Shown: one piece after another, positions 5,321-12,924 of the stretch
How the letters are laid out: every line of letters starts with the position of its first letter
Position numbering within the stretch: the first letter of the stretch is position 1
NCBI GenBank assembly: GCA_041665305.1
Contig: JBAYJD010000047.1
Span: forward strand, 1-21,761
Reading direction: 5' to 3'
DNA: 21,761 nt
Source: YA12-FULL-51-18 sp041665305
Lineage (GTDB): Bacteria; Elusimicrobiota; Elusimicrobia; Elusimicrobiales; UBA9959
Notes under the pieces: model-generated
Databases searched by the model: none
What the model was told of the DNA's origin: nothing
The model's input: the letters and a program-made list of their open reading frames with translations, nothing else
Translations under genes and position numbers: made by a program

Positions 5321-7975
5321 ATGAATATTCACAACACTTATTTGTTCGGAAAATCATTGAACAAATCTTCATGGACCCCGGCCGAACTTGACGGGATCGG
5401 GCTTCAGGCGCAGGCCGCGCGCGCGCTGATGCGCGGCGCTTCGCGCGAATATATCGTCGGGACGCTGTCCCGGGCCGGCAGGCTCTTTGAAAAGGGAAGC
5501 AGGTACCGCGCGGCCGCGAGGGCGCATCTAAGCGAGCACCTCACCTTTTCGGGTCCGGTCATCGATAAGAGCCTGGACATAATACCCGAGATCCTCGACA
5601 AGGACGCGCTTCTCAAACGAATGAGCATGGAGTTGTTCCTGCCTTACGCGCTGGAGGCCCCCGTGGAGCGCCGCGGTTATGACGGCCTGCTTAGGGCGAT
5701 GCCCAAGGGCGTGGTGCTGCATGTCGGGGCGGGAAATGTTTTTCTCGGCATCCTGGATTCGATGGTGACCGGTTTTCTGACCAAGAACGTCAACATGGTC
5801 AAGATCTCCTCCTCCGGCTCCAATTTTATGAACATTTTTATGGAAGCCCTGAAAGAGGCGGATACGGAGGGCGTGCTTTCGGCCTCCGCCGCGGTGCTGG
5901 GCTGGAAGGGCGGCAGCCGGGTCCTGGAGGAGGCCGCGCTTAAGCATGTCAACGCGGTGTTCGTCTGGGGGGGCTACGACGCCGTGCAGTCCTACCGCAG
6001 GATAGCGCCCATAGATGTACGGGTGGAGGGCTTCGGGCCCAAGACCAGCGTAGGACTGGTCTTTGAAAGCTGCGTGGAGAACGAGGGCATGGACGAGGTT
6101 GCCCGCCGCGCCGCCCTGGATGCCTCATTGTGGGACCAAGCCGCCTGTTCCTCGCTTCACACGCTTTACTTTATAGCGCCGGCCAAAAGGCATAAGGCGC
6201 TGGCAGCGGCTTTCCTTAAAGAATCCAAAAAACATTTTGCGCTGCTGGCGCGCGAGCTGCCTCCGGGGAAACTGTCCTCCGACGAAAAAACGGAGATAAC
6301 CAGGGCCCGCCAGCTCGCCCGCGTGGACGCGGCCCTGGGCGCGGCCTCCTATGTAAGTTCCGCCCCGAAGACCGACTGGACCGTGATCTATGAGAGCGAC
6401 CCGGTTTACCGCGTTTCGCCGCTGAACCGGGTGCTTTATGTAAAGACCGTGGAGACCCTGGAGGAAGTGCGGGACAGGCTGAGCCCGCTGCGCGGCTATA
6501 TCCAGACCGTGGGCGTGGGCGGGTCCATCGAGCGCAAGAGGGTCCTGGAAGTGCTCGGCCCGGCCGGGATCGCTCGCGTGGTTAAGCTCGGCAGGATGCT
6601 TGAGGAGGCCAACGGTTCGCCCCACGACGGCATCTTTCCGATGATGTCGCTGATCAACTGGATCCCCATGGAGGAAAAGCCTTCCCAGCTGGACCGCCTG
6701 AGCGAACTGGTGGAGTACGCAAGGCTCCGCAGCCCCTTCTATAAAAGATATTTCAAGGGTGTTCCGAAGATCTCCGCCCTGGCCGATTTCGACAAAGTCC
6801 CCTTCCTTGAAAAACACCATGTGCTGGAGAACACCCCGCCCGACAGCGCCGATCTTCTGACTTCAAAGGTGCAGCGGGGCATCTATTTCGCCAGCGGAGG
6901 CTCGACCGGCGCCCCGAAGTATGTGTTCTACGACCAGCACGAATACGATCACACCTGCAGGATGCTGGCTTTCGCTTTTGAAGCCGGCGGGTTGGGCGCT
7001 TCCGATGTCATCGCCAATCTGTTCGTGGCGGGAAACCTGTGGTCGAGCTGGCTTTCGGTGGAGAAGGCTATCGCCTATACCAAGGCTATTTCGGTGCCGG
7101 TGGGCAGCAACCTGCCGTTGGAAAATATCGTCAAATACCTGGAAGATTTTAAAGTCACGGCCATAATAGGCCTGCCTTCGTTCATGATCAAGCTGGCCGA
7201 GTTCGTCGCCGCCGGCGGCGGGAAGTACGACCTGAAGATCGGCAGGATCTTCTACGGCGGGGAATATGTCGGGGCGGAGATGATAAAATTCTTCCAGAGC
7301 GTGTTCCCGGGCGTCCGGGTCCTTTCCGGAGGCTACGCGACCGCGGACGCCGGAGTGATCGGGTTCCAGTGCGAAAACTGTTCCAGGGGGCTGCATCATC
7401 TTTTTGCCGCAAGCCAGTACATTGAGTTCGTGGACAGGGATACTCTTAAAGCCGTGCCGCGCGGCGGGATCGGCGAGCTTGTCGTAACGGGCTTGAACAA
7501 GAAGCACATGCCCATCATCCGCTACCGCGTCGGCGACCTGGGCCGCTGGACGGACCGGCGCTGCGAGTGCGGGCGCAAAGAGCCGTTGTTCGAGATCCTG
7601 GGCCGCTGCGACGACCGCATCCATGTGGGCGGGGCGCATTTGTTCGTCAGCGACATCCAGAACGCCCTCGGCAAGGTCCCGGGACTGAGCTTTAATTTCC
7701 AGGTGGTTATCGACAAGAAAGGCCATAAAGATACCCTGAAGATCCGCGTGGAAGCCAAGGCCGGAGGGGCGGTGGGGAACCGGGAGGCCCTGGGCCCCCG
7801 GCTCATGTCCGTGATAGGCGCCCACTGTGAGGATCTGCGGGACAGTATCAGGATGAAATGGCTGGACGAACCCGTGATCGAGATCCTGAAGCCGGGGGCC
7901 ATAGACCGCGTCCAGCGTACCGGCAAGATCCGCTGTGTGGTGGACAAACGGGTCAAGGTCTGCGGTAATCGATAA
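5321..7975 (+). CDS. LuxC-like acyl reductase fused to PaaK-like adenylate-forming domain
   Basis: The 884-residue protein joins two enzymes. Residues about 75-450 are a LuxC-type acyl-CoA/acyl-protein reductase: a nucleotide-binding motif VLHVGAGNVFLG (132-143), FVWGGYDAV (214-222), EGFGPKTS (236-243) and the catalytic cysteine C276 in WDQAACSS. Residues about 455-884 are a phenylacetate-CoA-ligase/CapK-like adenylate-forming domain: ARLRSPFYKRYF (467-478), the ATP loop ASGGSTGAPK (524-533), YGGEYVGAEM (645-654), YRVGDLGRW (735-743) and a C-terminal lysine K869 in RTGKIR. Paired cysteines CENC (684-687) and CEC (748-750) resemble the metal knuckle of PaaK-like proteins. LuxC proteins are normally about 480 residues and stand alone, so the fusion is unusual. 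The start lies 40 bases after the LuxE-like stop and has no clear Shine-Dalgarno site, so reinitiation is possible. Expected activity: ATP-dependent acid activation followed by NAD(P)H reduction to an aldehyde; the substrate is unknown. Confidence 0.85.
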   Translation: MNIHNTYLFGKSLNKSSWTPAELDGIGLQAQAARALMRGASREYIVGTLSRAGRLFEKGSRYRAAARAHLSEHLTFSGPVIDKSLDIIPEILDKDALLKRMSMELFLPYALEAPVERRGYDGLLRAMPKGVVLHVGAGNVFLGILDSMVTGFLTKNVNMVKISSSGSNFMNIFMEALKEADTEGVLSASAAVLGWKGGSRVLEEAALKHVNAVFVWGGYDAVQSYRRIAPIDVRVEGFGPKTSVGLVFESCVENEGMDEVARRAALDASLWDQAACSSLHTLYFIAPAKRHKALAAAFLKESKKHFALLARELPPGKLSSDEKTEITRARQLARVDAALGAASYVSSAPKTDWTVIYESDPVYRVSPLNRVLYVKTVETLEEVRDRLSPLRGYIQTVGVGGSIERKRVLEVLGPAGIARVVKLGRMLEEANGSPHDGIFPMMSLINWIPMEEKPSQLDRLSELVEYARLRSPFYKRYFKGVPKISALADFDKVPFLEKHHVLENTPPDSADLLTSKVQRGIYFASGGSTGAPKYVFYDQHEYDHTCRMLAFAFEAGGLGASDVIANLFVAGNLWSSWLSVEKAIAYTKAISVPVGSNLPLENIVKYLEDFKVTAIIGLPSFMIKLAEFVAAGGGKYDLKIGRIFYGGEYVGAEMIKFFQSVFPGVRVLSGGYATADAGVIGFQCENCSRGLHHLFAASQYIEFVDRDTLKAVPRGGIGELVVTGLNKKHMPIIRYRVGDLGRWTDRRCECGRKEPLFEILGRCDDRIHVGGAHLFVSDIQNALGKVPGLSFNFQVVIDKKGHKDTLKIRVEAKAGGAVGNREALGPRLMSVIGAHCEDLRDSIRMKWLDEPVIEILKPGAIDRVQRTGKIRCVVDKRVKVCGNR

Positions 7976-8044
7976 AGGGCCCATTCGGATATAAATTATT
8001 AGGCCATTTGTCCGGGTCCGCCTTCCCCGTTGTGCCCATGCGGA

Positions 8045-8060
8045 AACCGCGGTTGCAACC
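8045..8060. repeat. overlapping perfect palindromes upstream of the leader hairpin
   Basis: AACCGCGGTT (8045-8054) and GGTTGCAACC (8051-8060) are both self-complementary and share four bases. They lie directly upstream of the long leader hairpin and could be an operator, but nothing else supports this. Confidence 0.3.
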
Positions 8061-8064
8061 TATG

Positions 8065-8106
8065 TTGTATATGTGGGCCGCGCGAATCCCGCGCAAACAT
8101 ATACAA
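8065..8106 (+). promoter_or_regulatory. leader stem-loop abutting the ribosome-binding site
   Basis: TTGTATATGT (8065-8074) and ACATATACAA (8097-8106) are perfect 10-base arms. Inside, GCGCG (8080-8084) pairs with CGCGC (8090-8094) around a 5-base loop. The Shine-Dalgarno site GGAGG (8109-8113) begins two bases after the right arm. A structure here could affect ribosome access or protect the 5' end of the message. It could also be a DNA palindrome bound by a regulator. Confidence 0.5.
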
Positions 8107-8123
8107 GTGGAGGATCAAAGCAA

Positions 8124-8702
8124 ATGAAAGCAATCGTGATGATGGTGGTTATGCTGGGTTTAGCCGGCTCGGTTTACGCCGAAATCGGTACGATCGAGGC
8201 GTTTAACCGGTCTCTGAAAGGTGCGGTTTCCGCGACCGTCCTTGATGAAGATTATGTCCAGTACATGCTGGCGGACATGTTCGAGAACGGTGTAGCTGTC
8301 TCCTGGAAAGAATTGGCGGGGAACGGCATTACAGATTATGATTTGAAATTTAAAAAACATAGTCTGGGGTTTGCCGCTTTCTCCGTGGCTAAAACGCGGG
8401 CCGGCAGCGTTACTGCGAAGGATCTTTTCTGGGTTAATTTTGGCTGCAATAACTGGTCCTACGAGAATGAAGAGGCTTCGGGATCAAGTCCTCTAAAACT
8501 AGAAAGCGTCCGCGGCAATGCAACCGATGTGGAGCTCCATGTAAAGAAAGCGGAGTATGACGGCAAAACATATCTGGTCATGAAATATTTTGTTGATTTT
8601 ACCCCGCCGACAAACGGCGCGTACCGTTTAAAAGGATATGCTCTGCTGGTTGAGGTTGACAAGACTCCCGCCGTTCAAACGGTTGCCATGGAGAAATTGT
8701 AA
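8124..8702 (+). CDS. small exported protein, unknown function
   Basis: I do not recognise a family. I chose the ATG at 8124 because GGAGG (8109-8113) lies ten bases upstream and the product then starts with a clean signal peptide (MKAIVMMVVMLGLAGSVYA, cleavage before EIG). A longer reading from 8073 would put 17 non-signal residues first and would start inside the leader hairpin. The mature protein of about 173 residues is mostly beta-like, with strands such as LEVDK-type (LLVEVDK near the end), one tyrosine/tryptophan-rich stretch (FWVNFGCNNWSY) and a single cysteine. It is probably periplasmic or surface-located. Its base composition is visibly more AT-rich than its neighbours, for example around 8340-8365, which hints at a different history or weaker codon selection. 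Confidence 0.7.
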   Translation: MKAIVMMVVMLGLAGSVYAEIGTIEAFNRSLKGAVSATVLDEDYVQYMLADMFENGVAVSWKELAGNGITDYDLKFKKHSLGFAAFSVAKTRAGSVTAKDLFWVNFGCNNWSYENEEASGSSPLKLESVRGNATDVELHVKKAEYDGKTYLVMKYFVDFTPPTNGAYRLKGYALLVEVDKTPAVQTVAMEKL

Positions 8703-9079
8703 GGAACCTCGCGGTAAGGTCTGGTCATCCTGGGAGCCATGGTTTTGATACGGCGCCTACGCAAGTGTTGAGGGAGAAAGAAACTGCTCCCTCAACTGCG
8801 GGGCCGGAATAAAGCTTTACAGGATATAATTAGCTAGTCCTTCCCAGGATCTTGTTGCCCTCTTCACAAATCCCGCGTTTTGGAGGAATTGTGGAGCGAG
8901 GGTATTTTTAATCCCCGTGGCAGACTGCGGCTTATGCCGTGGCGGCCGCAATTTCCCGTATAAGGTCCCTGGAATTTTGCTTCCATCGGCGGAACTTTAA
9001 AAACATGTGCGAAAGTTAGCGGTTTAAAGATAAAATATAACTTATTCGAAACGAAGAACATAATTGTGGAGGCATGCTT
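8703..9079. other. 377-base intergenic region
   Basis: I see no convincing gene. The main structure is the perfect 10-base hairpin at 8767-8796, listed separately. A lone TATAAT at 8825-8830 has no matching -35. The last 60 bases before the aminopeptidase gene (9020-9065) are AT-rich and contain -10-like strings such as TAAAAT and TATAAC, so the promoter of that gene probably lies there, but no clear -35 pair stands out. Confidence 0.5.
8767..8796 (+). terminator. strong hairpin after the small exported protein gene
   Basis: GTTGAGGGAG (8767-8776) and CTCCCTCAAC (8787-8796) are perfect arms with a 10-base purine-rich loop. It lies 64 bases after the stop codon. There is no T-run behind it on the plus strand, so it may protect the 3' end or act with Rho rather than terminate alone. 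Confidence 0.4.
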
Positions 9080-10282
9080 ATGAGCGTTCTATCCAAAACC
9101 CAGCTGGAGAAATATGCGGATGTTATGATCTGGGGCCTTAAGACCGCCAGGCCCGGTTTTAAAAAATATGACACCATCCTGCTTCGCTGCGACCTGGAGG
9201 GCCGCGAGCTGGGCGAGATCATCCACCGCAAGCTGGTGCGGCAAAAGTATAATGTGATCTTCCGCTTCCTGATGAACCCGCGGCTTGAACGCGACTTTTA
9301 CGAATTTTCCGACGAGAAACAGCGCGGTTTCAAGGACCCCGGCGGCGAGGAGTTCTATTCCGCGCTGAACGGCAATATCCTGGTCCATGCCCCTGCGTCG
9401 CTTACGAACCTTAAGGGCATAGATACCCGGCGGCAGTCGCAGGTGGCCGTGGCCCGCAGATATATCCGCGACATAATGACCGCGAACGAAGAGCGTGGAC
9501 GGTTCGGCTGGACCTTGTGCACCTATCCCACCGAAGAACTGGCCAGGCAGGCGAAGCTGTCCGTCAAGGAATACGCGGCGCAGATCTCCAGGGCCTGCTT
9601 CCTCGGAGAGAAGGACCCGGTCAAAAAATGGGCGGAGATCTATAAGAATTCCGGGTCGATAAAAAAATGGCTCAAGGGCCTGGATATGGATACGATCCGC
9701 ACCGAGTCCGCCTCCATGGATTTCGAGATAAAAGTCGGCGAGATGCGGCGTTTTTTGGGCGTGAGCGGCCACAACATCCCGAGTTTTGAAATTTTCACCT
9801 CTCCGGACTGGCGCGGCACCAACGGCATGTATTACGCCGACCTGCCGGCTTTCCGCGGCGGTAATTACATCGAAGGCATCCGCATAGAGTTCAAGAACGG
9901 CCGCGCGGTCAGGGTTTGCGCCGATAAGGGCGTGGACTATGTGAAAAAAATAATGGCCACCGACCGGGGCGCGGCCCAGTTGGGCGAGTACTCGCTCACC
10001 GATAAACGCTTTTCAAGGATAGACAAGTTCATGGCCGACACGCTCTTCGACGAAAACCACGGCGGAAAGAACGGCAACTGCCATGTGGCGATAGGCGATT
10101 CCTATTCTGACACCTACGCCGGAGATGTGTCCGGGCTCACCAAAGAAAAAAAAGAAAAACTCGGTTACAACAGTTCGGCCGTGCACTGGGACCTGGTGAA
10201 CACCGAAGATAAAAAGGTCACCGCGAAGCTGAAGGACGGCCGCAGGGTGACCATTTACGAAAACGGCCGGTTCAAGTACTGA
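9080..10282 (+). CDS. M29-family aminopeptidase (AmpS/aminopeptidase T type)
   Basis: The 400-residue protein matches the M29 metallo-aminopeptidase family, which removes N-terminal residues from peptides in the cytoplasm using two metal ions. Expected ligands are visible in order: E237 in SFEIFTSPD, E303 in LGEYSL, H335 in NCHVAIGDSY, and H369 and D371 in the C-terminal HWDLV. The preceding GGNYIEGIRIEFKNG segment is also typical. Length agrees with the usual 400-415 residues. I chose the second ATG (9080) because GTGGAGG (9066-9072) lies seven bases upstream; the ATG at 9074 would be one base from that site. There is no signal peptide. A strong terminator follows, so this is probably a single-gene transcript. 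A role in peptide recycling is inferred from the family. Confidence 0.9.
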   Translation: MSVLSKTQLEKYADVMIWGLKTARPGFKKYDTILLRCDLEGRELGEIIHRKLVRQKYNVIFRFLMNPRLERDFYEFSDEKQRGFKDPGGEEFYSALNGNILVHAPASLTNLKGIDTRRQSQVAVARRYIRDIMTANEERGRFGWTLCTYPTEELARQAKLSVKEYAAQISRACFLGEKDPVKKWAEIYKNSGSIKKWLKGLDMDTIRTESASMDFEIKVGEMRRFLGVSGHNIPSFEIFTSPDWRGTNGMYYADLPAFRGGNYIEGIRIEFKNGRAVRVCADKGVDYVKKIMATDRGAAQLGEYSLTDKRFSRIDKFMADTLFDENHGGKNGNCHVAIGDSYSDTYAGDVSGLTKEKKEKLGYNSSAVHWDLVNTEDKKVTAKLKDGRRVTIYENGRFKY

Positions 10283-10289
10283 AGAAAAG

Positions 10290-10325
10290 CGGGGGGGAGA
10301 ACTTCCTTTCTCCCCCCGTTCTTAC
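10290..10325 (+). terminator. intrinsic terminator after the aminopeptidase gene
   Basis: CGGGGGGGAGA (10290-10300) pairs with TCTCCCCCCG (10309-10318; one extra G on the left arm) around an 8-base loop and is followed by TTCTT. It begins eight bases after the stop codon. The stem is very stable; the T-run is short and interrupted by one C. Confidence 0.75.
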
Positions 10326-10334
10326 CGTAAGGCT

Positions 10335-11585
10335 ATGTCCACACTTCTCGCCGCGCTTAAAACCGAAAGAGGTTCGCATGTGGCCAAAGCCGTATTCCTG
10401 GCGGGGCTGTCCGCCACATTCCTTTTCTGCGGCTATGAGTTCATCCGCTCCACCGCCGAATCCATTTTTCTTGCCAATTTCAGCGCAGAAAGCAAACCCT
10501 ACGCGCTGAGCTGCGTGCCGGTCATGATGCTGCTGCTCATTTATTTCTACGGCCGGCTGCTCTCGGCCGCGGGGAGCGCCCGCGCCATGGTCTGGTCCAT
10601 GCTGGCAAGCGCCGCGGTCTTTATAGCGTCTTTTTTTTGCCTCAAAACGGGGAATAAATGGGCGGCGTTCTTTCTTTTTATCTTCAAAGAATCCTATGTC
10701 GTGATCATTTCCGAGCAGTACTGGTCTTTTATCAACAGCACGCTGAGGGACGAGGAGGGAAAGATCTTCAACGGTCCGGTGACCGGGCTTGGCGCGCTTG
10801 GTTCGCTGATCGGCGGCTTTCTTCTCAGCAGGTTCGTGGTGGCGTTCCACAGCGAGTCGTTCATCCTGTTCTCGGCGGCGGCTTTTTTCCCGGCTTTGAT
10901 CCTGTTCTGGTTCGCGTATAAACAGGGAGGGGAGCCGGTCCCTTCCCCGGCGGAAGCGCACGGCAAAAAAGGACATCTGCACCTGAGCATCCTGAAGGAG
11001 AACAGGACGGTGCTTTATATCGCTCTTATAATTTTTACGGCGCAGGTGGTTTCAACGCTTCTGGACCTCAGGTTCACCCATCTGGCGCGTGAATTCCTGC
11101 CGGAAAAGGACCTTCGTACGGCGTTCTTCGGTTCCTTCTGGATGAAGGTGAACATTTTCTCTTTCAGCATGCAGTTCCTGCTGGCCCCGCTGCTTCTGCG
11201 GTATATAAAGACCAGGTGGATCCAGGTCGCCATCCCCCTGGTCCATGTGTGCGCCTGCGCCTATCTGCTGGCCGCCCCCGGCATTTTCTCGGCCGGCCTG
11301 GCCTACTTGTTGTTCAAAGGCCTGGACTATTCCATTTTCAGGGCTTCCAAGGAAACCCTTTATATCCCGTTCTCTTATGACACTCGTTACCGCGCCAAAC
11401 AGGTGGCCGATGCTTTCTCCTACCGTTTTTCCAAAGGCGTTACTTCGGTGGTCCTTTCCGCGGCGACCGCCGCCGGTTCCATGCCCGCCGCCGCCTATGC
11501 CGGCGCGGCCGTGCTTTTCTCCGGCATCTGGACCGCCATAGCCTTCCCCCTGACCGCAGTCCGCGATAAAGTGACCGGCAATTAA
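10335..11585 (+). CDS. ATP/ADP-translocase-like (Npt/Tlc-type) membrane carrier
   Basis: The 416-residue protein is very hydrophobic, with about 11-12 membrane spans, for example FLAGLSATFLFCGYEF (17-32), MLLLIYFYG, AAFFPALILFWFAY, and several in the C-terminal half. The segment KGLDYSIFRASKETLYIPFS followed by RYRAKQVADAFSYR (near residues 328-367) resembles the signature of the ADP/ATP carrier (AAA) superfamily, known from Chlamydiae, Rickettsiales and plastids but also present as uncharacterised homologues in free-living bacteria. The true substrate cannot be told from sequence; ATP/ADP exchange is only one possibility, and an MFS-like carrier is the alternative. The ATG has a weak AAGG site two bases upstream. 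The subtilase gene follows after 32 bases. Confidence 0.7.
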   Translation: MSTLLAALKTERGSHVAKAVFLAGLSATFLFCGYEFIRSTAESIFLANFSAESKPYALSCVPVMMLLLIYFYGRLLSAAGSARAMVWSMLASAAVFIASFFCLKTGNKWAAFFLFIFKESYVVIISEQYWSFINSTLRDEEGKIFNGPVTGLGALGSLIGGFLLSRFVVAFHSESFILFSAAAFFPALILFWFAYKQGGEPVPSPAEAHGKKGHLHLSILKENRTVLYIALIIFTAQVVSTLLDLRFTHLAREFLPEKDLRTAFFGSFWMKVNIFSFSMQFLLAPLLLRYIKTRWIQVAIPLVHVCACAYLLAAPGIFSAGLAYLLFKGLDYSIFRASKETLYIPFSYDTRYRAKQVADAFSYRFSKGVTSVVLSAATAAGSMPAAAYAGAAVLFSGIWTAIAFPLTAVRDKVTGN

Positions 11586-11617
11586 AAATTTTTACGACAT
11601 ATTATAATGGAGAACTT

Positions 11618-12895
11618 ATGGGATCAAAATTGACTTTTATCGCCCTGTTGTTTTACTCCGCTTCTTTGACGGCCGCGCCGTTCAACGGCTACATAGTAAA
11701 ATTCAAGAACGGTTCCGGCCCTTCATCCCAAAGAGCGGTTTCTTCTTTGACGGGTTTGGGCCGGATCACGCCTATCCCGGCCACCGGCTTCGGGAATTTC
11801 GCGCTTTTGCATTTACGGGAGGGGGTGAGCGGGGGACGATCCCTAAAGCCGGTGGATAATTCCGAGATCGAATATATTGAACCGAACTATATTTCTTCGG
11901 TCAGCGAAGATCCCGCTCAATCCGGCCGGGCCGGATCATATGAGCCTGAGGATGAGATGTTCGGGGAACAGTGGGCCTTAAATAACGGAGATACGGGGGA
12001 GGACCTGAACGCCCTGAAAGCCTGGTCGGTCGCCGCGGGTTCTTCCGAGATCAAGATCGCGGTCATCGATACCGGGGTCGATTACAACCATCCCGATCTG
12101 AAAAACCGGATCGATGTAAACCTCGCCGAGTTATACGGCAAGCCCGATCTTGATGATGACGGGAACGGTTTTGTAGATGATATTTACGGCTATAATTTTG
12201 CCGATAATAACGGGGATCCTATGGACCTGCGCGGGCATGGGACGCACTGCGCCGGCGTCATCGGAGCCGAACATAACGCCATAGGCGTGGCCGGCGTTAT
12301 GGCGAAAGTAAAGATCGTCCCGATAAAATTTATTTCGGATAACGGCGAGGGCGAGAATATAAACGCCGTCAGGGCCATTGATTATGCCATTAAAAGAGGC
12401 GTAAAGATCATGTCAAATTCCTGGGGCAACGGCGGGGAATCCCAGGCTCTTAAGGACGCGATCTTTGCCGCGCAGGCCGCGGGCGTCGTTTTTGTGGCCG
12501 CGGCCGGGAACGGAGCCGGGAATAACGATATTTCGCCGGTTTTTCCGGCCAGTTATGATTTATCCAATGTGATCTCAGTCGGCGCTTTTTCCCCGTCCGG
12601 AGCGATGGATAGTTCTTCGAACTACGGCCCAAGGTCCGTGCATGTTTTTGCTCCGGGTTCTGAGATCCTCTCCACCTACCAGGGCAGGTACGGTTTTTTG
12701 TCCGGCACCTCCATGGCTGCGCCTCATGCCGCCGGAGTGGCGGGCCTGATGCTGGCAAAAGATCCCGGCTTAACTCCGGCCCAGATCAAGGCAAAATTGA
12801 TCGCAAGCTCAAAAAAAACCAGGTTCCTCTCCGCCGCGTCTGTTTCCGGCGGGCATATCGACGCCTATGAGGCCCTAATAAGCGTAATCCGGTGA
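11618..12895 (+). CDS. secreted S8 (subtilisin-family) serine protease
   Basis: The 425-residue protein has a signal peptide (residues 1-20, ending SLTAA), a short propeptide-like region (about 21-100, starting FNGYIVKFKNGSG as in inhibitor-I9-type prodomains) and one catalytic S8 domain (about 115-425). The triad is intact: D151 in AVIDTGVDYNHPDL, H207 in RGHGTHCAGV and S365 in SGTSMAAPHAAG. The oxyanion residue N298 lies in AAAGNG. An acidic loop DLDDDGNGFVDD (177-188) looks like a calcium-binding insertion common in this family. No C-terminal sorting or anchor domain follows, so it should be released or stay periplasmic. GGAGA (11609-11613) precedes the ATG by four bases, and TATAAT directly upstream (11603-11608) is too close to serve as its promoter with a normal leader. 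It converges with the PorV-like gene 29 bases downstream. Confidence 0.93.
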   Translation: MGSKLTFIALLFYSASLTAAPFNGYIVKFKNGSGPSSQRAVSSLTGLGRITPIPATGFGNFALLHLREGVSGGRSLKPVDNSEIEYIEPNYISSVSEDPAQSGRAGSYEPEDEMFGEQWALNNGDTGEDLNALKAWSVAAGSSEIKIAVIDTGVDYNHPDLKNRIDVNLAELYGKPDLDDDGNGFVDDIYGYNFADNNGDPMDLRGHGTHCAGVIGAEHNAIGVAGVMAKVKIVPIKFISDNGEGENINAVRAIDYAIKRGVKIMSNSWGNGGESQALKDAIFAAQAAGVVFVAAAGNGAGNNDISPVFPASYDLSNVISVGAFSPSGAMDSSSNYGPRSVHVFAPGSEILSTYQGRYGFLSGTSMAAPHAAGVAGLMLAKDPGLTPAQIKAKLIASSKKTRFLSAASVSGGHIDAYEALISVIR

Positions 12896-12924
12896 CATAC
12901 TTCTCCGGGTCAAAGCCGGGGGGG

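Noticed and set aside
6863..7984. Long minus-strand frame opposite the LuxC-ligase fusion (373 codons)
   Set aside because: It covers the conserved ligase motifs of the plus-strand gene and shows His/Gln/Asp-rich text without any motif, typical of a shadow frame in GC-rich DNA.
8073..8123. Upstream start for the small exported protein
   Set aside because: It would start inside the leader hairpin and put polar residues before the signal peptide, and no ribosome-binding site precedes it.
12896..12924. Terminator between the subtilase and PorV-like genes
   Set aside because: CCGG repeats and CTTCT/AGAAG can pair, but the stem is broken and there is no T-run, so support is too weak.
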